A stretch of 5,012 nucleotides of DNA from an uncultured Eubacteriales bacterium. GTDB lineage: Bacteria; Bacillota_A; Clostridia; Oscillospirales; Acutalibacteraceae. The position numbers and the translations under genes were made by a program. A model generated the notes under the pieces. The model searched no databases and had not been told where the DNA came from. It was given only the letters and a program-made list of their open reading frames with translations. Shown in pieces: positions 1 to 5,012 of this stretch; position 1 is the first letter of the stretch, and each line of letters starts with the position of its first letter. The stretch lies in assembly GCA_934454005.1 (NCBI GenBank), contig CAKSGI010000149.1, positions 1 through 5,012 on the forward strand, written 5' to 3'.

Positions 1-827
1 TCTTGCTCAAATGGCTGAAACAGATGATACACATCATTTTTTAATAATAATGACTTTACTAATTGTATAAAATCATTTAATCCCTTTCTTTCCTCCCAAA
101 CTGAAGCAACACCTAAAACAATAAACTTATTTTCTAAGTTATATTTTTTTCTAAAGTCACTTGGAGTAGGTTTAAAAACATCAAGATTTATTCCGTTGTA
201 TATAACCTTTACAGGGTACTTGGATAAAAAAGATTGTTTAACCAAATTTGCCAACCAATTTGATGGAGTAACTATAGTCATATTTTTAACAGATGTAAAA
301 AGCTGTTTTTTCATTTGATAATTTCGTCTGGAATTATCAAAAAATAAACTTTTGGGATATCTATATTTTTGGGGACAGTTATGGCATTCCTCTTTCCATC
401 TGTCACACCCTACATAATCGAAGTATGAACAGTGCCCTGTAAATGCCCAACAGTCATGTAGTGTCCAAATCACTTTTTTATCTGCTTTATATAAATAATC
501 GAATAGCAATTCTACGTTTATGTAGTAGCCATGTATGTTATGTAAATGTATGATATCAGGATCATATTTTTGTATTTGTTTAATGAATCTCTTTGTTGCG
601 TTTTTTGAATATAACCCGTGCTTGTCTGTAATTCTAGAAGCGACACCATGGACTTTTACATCTTTATTTGTACCAATCTTTATTGTTTTAATATCTTTTG
701 GAGCGTTGCCTCTACCATAGGCTACAACACATTCATGACCATTACTCTCTAAAACCTTACATAAGTCATATGATATTTTTCCAGTACTACCATAACCACA
801 AACAGAATTAATTTGTAAAACCTTCAA
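1..827 (-). CDS. Family 4 glycosyltransferase, WcaC-like, partial (3' end beyond left edge)
   Basis: Cytoplasmic glycosyltransferase, probably adding one sugar of the surface-polysaccharide repeat unit to a lipid-linked acceptor; donor and acceptor cannot be read from sequence. Reading from a TTG at 827, 275 codons stay open to the window edge. The N-terminus MKVLQINSVCGYGSTGKI (residues 1-18) is the glycine-rich opening of this GT4 group. Next come IIHLHNIHGYY (92-102), TLHDCWAFTGHC (122-133) and a cysteine cluster (C126, C133, C141, C148, C151). VTPSNWLANLVKQSF (186-200) and VIYNGINLDVFKP (208-220) mark the linker into the second Rossmann domain, followed by VLGVASVWEERKGL (237-250). Family members run to roughly 380-410 residues, so about a third is missing, including the nucleotide-binding EX7E region. 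TTG is chosen because GGAGG sits 9 nt upstream and residue 1 matches where relatives begin. It follows the fnlC stop with no gap, implying coupled translation. Resemblance to relatives fades after about residue 258, so a frameshift near the edge is possible. Confidence 0.88.
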   Translation of the reverse strand, partial: MKVLQINSVCGYGSTGKISYDLCKVLESNGHECVVAYGRGNAPKDIKTIKIGTNKDVKVHGVASRITDKHGLYSKNATKRFIKQIQKYDPDIIHLHNIHGYYINVELLFDYLYKADKKVIWTLHDCWAFTGHCSYFDYVGCDRWKEECHNCPQKYRYPKSLFFDNSRRNYQMKKQLFTSVKNMTIVTPSNWLANLVKQSFLSKYPVKVIYNGINLDVFKPTPSDFRKKYNLENKFIVLGVASVWEERKGLNDFIQLVKSLLLKNDVYHLFQPFEQ

Positions 828-1955
828 TTAATTTCCCCTCCAAGTAGTAAAGTTAACAATCTTAGAATAGCTTTGGATAATCTTAGCAACCTTTACTGAG
901 ACATTGATATCTATATAATCTTCAGCAATGACAGTTTTCTCCCTATTCTTAAACATGTCAATCGCCAAATTAAGAGCTTGCTCAACATCTTCAGTCTTTA
1001 TCCCACCTATAACTATAGTTCCCTTATCAAGCACTTCAGGACGTTCTGTTGATGTACGTATTAGTACCGCAGGGAAATTAAGAATAGCAGATTCTTCAGA
1101 GAGTGTACCGCTATCAGATAATACACAATAGGAATTCATTTGGAGTTTATTATAATCCAAAAAACCAAATGGTTTTAGATTTTTAACAAGAGGGTGAAAT
1201 TTAAAGTTTCTATTTTGAATAAACTTCATTGATCTGGGATGAGTGGAATATATAACAGGCATGTTATATTTTTCGGCTATATTATTAATAGCTGTCATTA
1301 ATGACATAAAATTATCTTCATTATCTATATTTTCTTCTCTATGAGCAGAGACAAGAAAATACTTTTGTTTTGTAAGGTTTAATCTTTCTAGGACATCACT
1401 GTTTTGAATTTCGCGCTTATGTTCACACAAGACCTCATGCATTGGCGAGCCTGTTACAAAAATAGTTTTACCGTCTATACCTTCATTAAGGAGATATCTT
1501 CTTGAGTGTTCTGTATATGGCAAGTTGATGTCTGATATATGATCAACGATTGTACGATTAACCATTTCAGGGACATTCCAGTCCCAACAACGGTTGCCGG
1601 CCTCCATATGGAATATAGGGATTTTTAATCTTTTAGCAGATATTGCGGAAAGAGCTGAATTAGTGTCCCCTAAGATCAGTAAGGCATCAGGTTTTTCCTT
1701 TTGCAGTATTTCATAAGACTTAGATATAATATTACCCATTGTAATACCCAAGTTACCACCAACAGCATCAAGATAATAATCGGGTTTTCTTAAATTTAGA
1801 TCTTTAAAGAAAACTTCATTTAATGTATAATCCCAATTTTGACCTGTATGTACTAATATATGATTAAAGTATTTATCACAAGTTTTGATACAAGAAGAAA
1901 GTCGTATAATTTCTGGTCTTGTACCTAATATAGTCATCAATTTTAATTGGCTCAT
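828..1955 (-). CDS. fnlC: UDP-L-FucNAc synthase (UDP-N-acetyl-L-talosamine-type C-2 epimerase), FnlC/CapG/WbjD
   Basis: Last enzyme of the UDP-L-FucNAc pathway: it inverts C-2 of UDP-2-acetamido-2,6-dideoxy-L-talose to give UDP-N-acetyl-L-fucosamine in the cytoplasm. It belongs to the non-hydrolysing UDP-GlcNAc 2-epimerase (WecB) superfamily, GT-B fold. Visible motifs are ILGTRPEIIRL (9-19), GDTNS (96-100), HMEAGNRC (116-123), NVPEMVNR (127-134), SAHREEN (203-209), LSDSGTLSEES (279-289) and RTSTERPEVLDKGT (300-313). Residues equivalent to the catalytic D95, E117, E131 and H213 of E. coli WecB are all present (D97, E118, E130, H205). IIRL in place of the IKMAP typical of WecB, plus HMEAGNRC, point to the FnlC branch and away from ManNAc synthesis. 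At 375 residues it matches CapG (about 374). Its ATG overlaps the fnlA stop as ATGA, with a GAGGT site 6 nt upstream. One oddity: the usual PEE is PEM here, but only the second, non-catalytic Glu is changed. Confidence 0.95.
   Translation of the reverse strand: MSQLKLMTILGTRPEIIRLSSCIKTCDKYFNHILVHTGQNWDYTLNEVFFKDLNLRKPDYYLDAVGGNLGITMGNIISKSYEILQKEKPDALLILGDTNSALSAISAKRLKIPIFHMEAGNRCWDWNVPEMVNRTIVDHISDINLPYTEHSRRYLLNEGIDGKTIFVTGSPMHEVLCEHKREIQNSDVLERLNLTKQKYFLVSAHREENIDNEDNFMSLMTAINNIAEKYNMPVIYSTHPRSMKFIQNRNFKFHPLVKNLKPFGFLDYNKLQMNSYCVLSDSGTLSEESAILNFPAVLIRTSTERPEVLDKGTIVIGGIKTEDVEQALNLAIDMFKNREKTVIAEDYIDINVSVKVAKIIQSYSKIVNFTTWRGN
835..841 (-). promoter_or_regulatory. Ribosome binding site deciding the TTG start of the second glycosyltransferase
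   Basis: The minus strand reads GGAGGGG here, a near-perfect Shine-Dalgarno sequence, with 9 nt between GGAGG and the TTG at 827. It lies inside the last codons of fnlC (TGG AGG GGA, encoding W-R-G of its C-terminus), so one stretch serves as coding sequence and as the initiation signal for the next gene. No ATG or GTG start has comparable support nearby, so this site decides the start. Confidence 0.85.
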
Positions 1956-2983
1956 AATGTTACCTCGGAATTATAGTTTTTAAGTTGGTCTTGTATATAC
2001 AGGAGAGATAAAAGTTTTTGTTTAACCTCTTCAACATTTAAAATTTTTGTATTATTAGAATTAAACTCATCCGGGATATTTCTTTGCTCATGTTTACCTG
2101 CAAAGTATTTACTATAATTCAGATCTCTATTATCGGCAGGAACTCTATAGAAATTACCCATATCAATAGCGTTAATACATTCTTCTTTTGTAAGTAAGGT
2201 TTCATACATTTTTTCGCCATGTCTTATTCCAATAACCTTAATTTCATTAGGGGCATTAAAAATTTCTTTTACAGCTTGGGCCAGAACTTCTATTGTGCAA
2301 GCCGGCGCCTTTTGTACCATAATATCCCCTGATTGGGCATTTTCAAATGCGAACATAACCAGTTCAACTGCCTCATCCAGGCTCATTATAAAGCGTGTCA
2401 TTGTTGGATCGGTTACGGTCAATGGTTTTCCATTTTTAATCTGTTGTATAAAGAGAGGAATTACGGAACCTCTTGAGCACATAACATTTCCATATCTCGT
2501 TCCACAAATAGAGGTTTTATTTGGATTTACTGTCCTTGATTTTGCGACAAAAATTTTTTCCATCAAGGACTTAGAGATTCCCATAGCGTTAATCGGATAA
2601 GCAGCCTTATCGGTAGACAAACAAATCACCTTTTTAACACCTGCCTCAATAGCAGCTGTAAGAACATTTTCAGCTCCTAAAATATTTGTTTTAACCGCCT
2701 CAACAGGGAAAAATTCGCAACTTGGTACCTGCTTTAGTGCTGCCGCATGGAATATATAATCAACACCATACATAGCATTTTTTACACTTTGTATGTCCCT
2801 TACATCACCAATGTGATACTTGATCTTATCGTTTCTATACTTTAATCTCATATCATCTTGTTTTTTTTCATCTCGTGAAAATATCCTGATTTCTTTTACA
2901 TTTGTATCTAAAAATCTTTTTAAAACTGTATTTCCAAATGATCCTGTTCCGCCCGTTATTAGTAAAATCTTTCCTTCAAACAT
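1952..2983 (-). CDS. fnlA: UDP-GlcNAc 4,6-dehydratase/5-epimerase (inverting), FnlA/CapE/WbjB
   Basis: First committed enzyme of UDP-L-FucNAc synthesis: it removes water across C-4/C-6 of UDP-D-GlcNAc and inverts C-5, giving a UDP-2-acetamido-2,6-dideoxy-L-hexos-4-ulose. It is a soluble extended short-chain dehydrogenase with NADP(H) retained during the cycle. Seen in the sequence: the dinucleotide-binding glycine motif TGGTGSFG (10-17), FSRDE (35-39), IGDVRD (58-63), HAAALKQVPSCE (79-90), STDKAAYPINAMG (123-135), then GTRYGNVMCSRGSVIPLF (162 onward) and TDPTMTRF. The usual YxxxK catalytic pair is M134 and K138, the SMK-type triad known in the WbpM/CapE group, and the D125-K126 pair is in place, so no key residue is missing. 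It has 343 residues against about 342 for CapE. The LKQVPSCEFFPVEAVKTN stretch and the fnl neighbours favour the FnlA branch over PseB, which has Tyr at the M134 position. The start is ATG at 2983 with AAGGGG 9 nt upstream; it begins 24 nt after the glycosyltransferase stop and overlaps fnlC by 4 nt. Confidence 0.95.
   Translation of the reverse strand: MFEGKILLITGGTGSFGNTVLKRFLDTNVKEIRIFSRDEKKQDDMRLKYRNDKIKYHIGDVRDIQSVKNAMYGVDYIFHAAALKQVPSCEFFPVEAVKTNILGAENVLTAAIEAGVKKVICLSTDKAAYPINAMGISKSLMEKIFVAKSRTVNPNKTSICGTRYGNVMCSRGSVIPLFIQQIKNGKPLTVTDPTMTRFIMSLDEAVELVMFAFENAQSGDIMVQKAPACTIEVLAQAVKEIFNAPNEIKVIGIRHGEKMYETLLTKEECINAIDMGNFYRVPADNRDLNYSKYFAGKHEQRNIPDEFNSNNTKILNVEEVKQKLLSLLYIQDQLKNYNSEVTL
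1962..1966 (-). promoter_or_regulatory. Ribosome binding site of fnlC within the fnlA 3' end
   Basis: The minus strand reads GAGGT, 6 nt before the ATG at 1955 and inside the penultimate codons of fnlA. Together with the 4-nt ATGA overlap (1952-1955) this is the standard arrangement for translationally coupled genes and supports this start for fnlC. Confidence 0.7.
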
Positions 2984-2992
2984 TATTCCATA

Positions 2993-2998
2993 CCCCTT
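2993..2998 (-). promoter_or_regulatory. Ribosome binding site of fnlA
   Basis: The minus strand reads AAGGGG in the 24-nt gap between the glycosyltransferase stop and fnlA, 9 nt before the ATG at 2983. Another ATG at 2991 is only 1 nt from this site and meets a stop after one more codon, so 2983 is the supported start. Confidence 0.75.
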
Positions 2999-3007
2999 AA
3001 TTTTATA

Positions 3008-4210
3008 TTAAATCAAAGCTTGCAGTTTGTTTTCCAAACTGTTTAAAAAATGTTCTCTCGTAAAATTTTGTTGGTAGTATTTATACGAATTAATTCCTAA
3101 TTCTTCTTTGTTATTACAGTTGTAAAATTTAAGTATAACCTTAGCAAATTCTTGTTCACTTTCCGCCTCACAACAGAATCCACACTTTGCTTCATTTATA
3201 ATATCCATAGTTTCGCCATCGGCGGCACCTAATATAGGCTTACCTTCTGCCATATATGTTTGTACCTTTCCGGGAAGAGTATTAGAGATAGCGCCACTTT
3301 TCCTCAGCGTTACAATCATGGCGTCTGCCATCGAATAATATCTAGGCATATCCTGTACAGGTTTTCTTCCGTAAAATTTGACAATATCATTAACATTCAA
3401 CTGCTTTGCCAGATTCTTATAGTTATCAAGTTCTACACCATCACCTAAAATATGAATTTTTAAAGGTATCTTACCTTTTAGTATTTTGGTAGCCTTTATT
3501 ATTGTATCAATGCCTTGTGTTCTTCCTATACAGCCGGCAAAAACCAAATCTAAAGTTTCACCGGATTTTTTAATGTCATTTCTGTTATAATCTTTGAAAA
3601 TGTCCTCAGAATATTGCGGAAGATAGGCAGTATCATCTATATCTAAAACATTACTAAAATAGTTTTTAAAACCTCTTGATGTAACACAAATATTATCTGC
3701 TGACTTGTAAATTCCTCTAGAAAACTTCAAAAAGAACTTATATATCAAAGACCCTTCTTTTATACCTCCGGCAGCCAATGATGCAGGCCAAATATCCATA
3801 CAATATATAAGCAATTTCTTGTTTTTTCTTCGTTTAAGAATTATTGCTGGAACTACCATAGATACCGGTGATAGCTGATTAGAAAAAATAACATCAAAAT
3901 CCTCATTCAAAAATAAAGCTTTTATAGAGGATGAAACCATAAAAGTAAAGTAGTTAAAAAACAACCTAACGTTACTTCCGCTACCCTTTGACATTTCTCT
4001 GCATCTTATAACTTTTATTCCGTCTATGATTTCAATTTTGCGTTTGTGGAGCTTATATCCCTCATAAATATTTCCTTCAGGATAATTGGGTAATCCCGTT
4101 AAAACTGTTACCTTGTGACCTCGATCAATTAATCCTTTACATATGTCAGTAATTCTAAAAGGTTCTGGATAATATCTTTGGCATACAACTAAAATATTAA
4201 TAACTTTCAC
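3008..4210 (-). CDS. wbuB: WbuB-like family 4 glycosyltransferase, probable L-FucNAc transferase
   Basis: Cytoplasmic GT-B glycosyltransferase of the WbuB-like GT4 group, which in known fnl clusters is assigned to transfer L-FucNAc from UDP-L-FucNAc to the lipid-linked intermediate; that specificity is inferred from family and neighbours, not read from residues. N-terminal acceptor domain: ILVVCQRYYPEPFRITDIC (6-24) and VTVLTGLPNYPEG (34-46), both hallmarks of this group, then YCMDIWPAS (136-144). C-terminal donor domain: LVFAGCIGRTQGIDTII (222-238), KIHILGDGVELDNY (251-264), VKFYGRKPVQDMPRYY (277-292), and PGKVQTYMAEGKPILGAADGE (starting at 313), where the nucleotide-sugar-binding segment lies. 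No signal peptide or transmembrane helix is evident. The 400-residue length is normal. It begins 18 nt after fnlB and ends 24 nt before fnlA, so it sits inside the sugar-nucleotide pathway genes. The annotated GTG start at 4210 has its Shine-Dalgarno directly abutting it; an ATT at 4201 is better spaced and aligns with the usual MNILVVCQ-type N-terminus, so the true protein may be three residues shorter. Confidence 0.9.
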   Translation of the reverse strand: MKVINILVVCQRYYPEPFRITDICKGLIDRGHKVTVLTGLPNYPEGNIYEGYKLHKRKIEIIDGIKVIRCREMSKGSGSNVRLFFNYFTFMVSSSIKALFLNEDFDVIFSNQLSPVSMVVPAIILKRRKNKKLLIYCMDIWPASLAAGGIKEGSLIYKFFLKFSRGIYKSADNICVTSRGFKNYFSNVLDIDDTAYLPQYSEDIFKDYNRNDIKKSGETLDLVFAGCIGRTQGIDTIIKATKILKGKIPLKIHILGDGVELDNYKNLAKQLNVNDIVKFYGRKPVQDMPRYYSMADAMIVTLRKSGAISNTLPGKVQTYMAEGKPILGAADGETMDIINEAKCGFCCEAESEQEFAKVILKFYNCNNKEELGINSYKYYQQNFTREHFLNSLENKLQALI

Positions 4211-4213
4211 CTT
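4208..4213 (-). promoter_or_regulatory. Ribosome binding site of the wbuB-like gene, overlapping its GTG
   Basis: The minus strand reads AAGGTG, the only purine-rich anti-Shine-Dalgarno match near this start. It contains the GTG taken as start codon, leaving no spacer, but lies 6 nt before an in-frame ATT (4201-4199). The in-frame codons upstream of the GTG are AAG, ACG and then TAA (4219-4217), so no earlier start is possible. Confidence 0.5.
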
Positions 4214-4228
4214 CGTTTACATAAATAT

Positions 4229-5012
4229 TTACACTTCCAAATAATAAGTATCGGGATTATTTTTATCAAATGGTTCATTGACCCACATAACTGTAACTAA
4301 ATCTTCAGTGCCGATATTTGTTATAGAATGTGTATAGCCTACAGGGATGTCTACAACCTCTAACTTTTCGCCATTCACTTTATATTCAACAATATCACTT
4401 GTTCCTACCTTTCTAAATTTAATTGATGCATTTCCTCTTACAACTAAAAATTTCTCATTTTTTGTGTGGTGCCAGTGATTTCCCTTGGTTATACCGGGCT
4501 TAGCAACATTTATTGAAACTTGTCCTTTATTTTCCGATCTAATAAATTCAGTAAAGGATCCCCTTTTATCACTATTCATATTTAATGGGTAGCTAAACTT
4601 ATTTTCAGGCAAATAACTCAAATATGTACTATATAACTTTTTCTCAAAACTATCCGATAAATTAGGTAAGGATAAATCCTCGCGCATATTTTTAAAAGAA
4701 TATAGTAAATTAACGATTTCACCCAAAGATTTGTTGTAAAAAACCGGAATACTCAATATTCCGTCTTTTATTTCCGATTTATTTCCTATACAAAATATAA
4801 ATTCGTTAATTACATCGTCTATGTATACCAAATTTAACCTAGTTTCTTCATTGTCAACTGTAATAGGCAGGTCATTAGCAATATTATTGCAAAATGTAGT
4901 AACCGCACTGTTATAGTTTGCTTTACACCATTTTCCAAACACATTAGGGAGTCTATATACAAAAGTTCGAACACCCGTCTGTTTTGTATACTTAAACAAT
5001 AAGCCTTCTCCA
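4229..5012 (-). CDS. fnlB: Bifunctional C-3 epimerase/C-4 reductase FnlB/CapF/WbjC, partial (5' end beyond right edge)
   Basis: Second enzyme of UDP-L-FucNAc synthesis: its C-terminal cupin inverts C-3 of the FnlA product and its N-terminal short-chain reductase domain reduces the C-4 ketone with NADPH, giving UDP-2-acetamido-2,6-dideoxy-L-talose. The frame is open to the window edge: codons GGA GAA GGC TTA precede the TTG at 4999, and GEGLLFKYTKQTG is internal to the family, so 4999 is not a start. About 260 residues are visible; CapF has about 369, so roughly 110 are missing, including the nucleotide-binding glycine motif and catalytic YxxxK. The remaining reductase part shows YRLPNVFGKWCKANYNSAV and LVYIDDV. 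The cupin begins near RGSFTEFIRS (about 4564) and has KPGITKGNHWHHTKNEKF, with the HxHx4E metal-ligand pattern at 4477 to 4454, and a third His in GYTHSI (4330-4328), so the zinc site looks intact. It ends in YYLEV and is followed after 18 nt by the wbuB-like gene. Confidence 0.94.
   Translation of the reverse strand, partial: GEGLLFKYTKQTGVRTFVYRLPNVFGKWCKANYNSAVTTFCNNIANDLPITVDNEETRLNLVYIDDVINEFIFCIGNKSEIKDGILSIPVFYNKSLGEIVNLLYSFKNMREDLSLPNLSDSFEKKLYSTYLSYLPENKFSYPLNMNSDKRGSFTEFIRSENKGQVSINVAKPGITKGNHWHHTKNEKFLVVRGNASIKFRKVGTSDIVEYKVNGEKLEVVDIPVGYTHSITNIGTEDLVTVMWVNEPFDKNNPDTYYLEV

Larger units (their letters stand above)
1..5012 (-). other. Internal part of a surface-polysaccharide operon (UDP-L-FucNAc synthesis and transfer)
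   Basis: Five genes on one strand with junctions of 18 nt, 24 nt, a 4-nt overlap and 0 nt form one inferred transcription unit whose two ends are outside the window. Three genes (fnlA, fnlB, fnlC) supply one activated sugar and two encode family 4 glycosyltransferases. No stem-loop followed by a T run and no credible promoter is visible at any junction, and there is no non-coding space of more than 24 bases. Regulation therefore must come from upstream of the right edge. Cell location of the final glycan (capsule or exopolysaccharide) is inferred from the known use of L-FucNAc. Confidence 0.85.

Noticed and set aside
535..720. Hydrophobic 61-codon plus-strand frame that could look like a small membrane protein.
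   Set aside because: It is antisense to the N-terminal half of the second glycosyltransferase, whose frame is open for 275 codons with clear motifs. Hydrophobicity is a common by-product of antisense AT-rich coding DNA.
928..1131. Open frame of 67 codons on the plus strand.
   Set aside because: It is antisense to the conserved fnlC C-terminal motifs (DSGTLSEES, TERPEVLDKGT); the serine-rich product is the mirror of that coding sequence.
2295..2600. Open frame of 101 codons on the plus strand.
   Set aside because: It lies wholly inside fnlA, antisense to conserved catalytic codons, has no family resemblance and no ribosome binding context that outweighs the real gene.
2983..2991. Two-codon mini-ORF (ATG GAA TAA) overlapping the fnlA ATG.
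   Set aside because: The ATG is only 1 nt from the AAGGGG site, too close for efficient initiation, and such short frames are expected by chance.
2820..3011. Plus-strand frame of 63 codons over the start of fnlA.
   Set aside because: Antisense to the dinucleotide-binding region of fnlA and overlapping its ribosome binding site; no independent support.
3260..3448. Plus-strand frame of 62 codons.
   Set aside because: Antisense to the donor-binding domain of the wbuB-like gene; no recognisable product.
4997..4999. TTG as the start of fnlB.
   Set aside because: The frame stays open upstream to the window edge and the residues on both sides match the interior of CapF, so this is a cut gene, not a short one.
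1..5012. CRISPR arrays, tRNA or rRNA genes, insertion sequences, attachment sites and terminators.
   Set aside because: No direct-repeat array, no cloverleaf or rRNA-like stretch, no transposase coding or terminal inverted repeats, and no stem-loop plus T run were seen; coding sequence covers almost every base.

Overview
The window is AT-rich (roughly two thirds A+T by eye) and holds five tightly packed genes, all on the minus strand, so transcription runs from high to low coordinates. The AT-rich codon choice (AGA, AAA, TTA), the strong AAGGGG and GGAGG ribosome binding sites and the GTG and TTG starts fit a low-GC Gram-positive bacterium, most likely a member of the Clostridia. No rRNA or other taxonomic marker is present, so this is an inference from composition and protein family resemblance.

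In transcription order the genes are: (1) the C-terminal two thirds of fnlB/capF, entering at the right edge (5012 to 4229); (2) a WbuB-like family 4 glycosyltransferase (4210 to 3008); (3) fnlA/capE, the UDP-GlcNAc 4,6-dehydratase/5-epimerase (2983 to 1952); (4) fnlC/capG, the final C-2 epimerase (1955 to 828); (5) a second, different family 4 glycosyltransferase, which starts with TTG at 827 and runs off the left edge. Junctions are 18 nt, 24 nt, a 4-nt ATGA overlap and 0 nt. There is no gap of even 30 bases and no internal promoter or terminator that I can support, so this is the middle of one long operon.

Together FnlA, FnlB and FnlC form the complete known route from UDP-D-GlcNAc to UDP-N-acetyl-L-fucosamine. 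This sugar nucleotide is used for capsules and O-antigens such as S. aureus type 5/8 capsule, P. aeruginosa O11 and E. coli O26. The WbuB-like enzyme is the probable L-FucNAc transferase, and the second glycosyltransferase probably adds another sugar of the same repeat unit. Flippase, polymerase and initiating transferase genes are not in the window and would be expected on either side.

This is a recognisable surface-polysaccharide locus, not a new type of system. The points worth a second look are the gene order (fnlB, wbuB, fnlA, fnlC instead of contiguous fnlABC), the unclear start of the wbuB-like gene (GTG or a well-spaced ATT), the zero-gap TTG start of the second transferase, and the loss of family resemblance at that gene's visible end.
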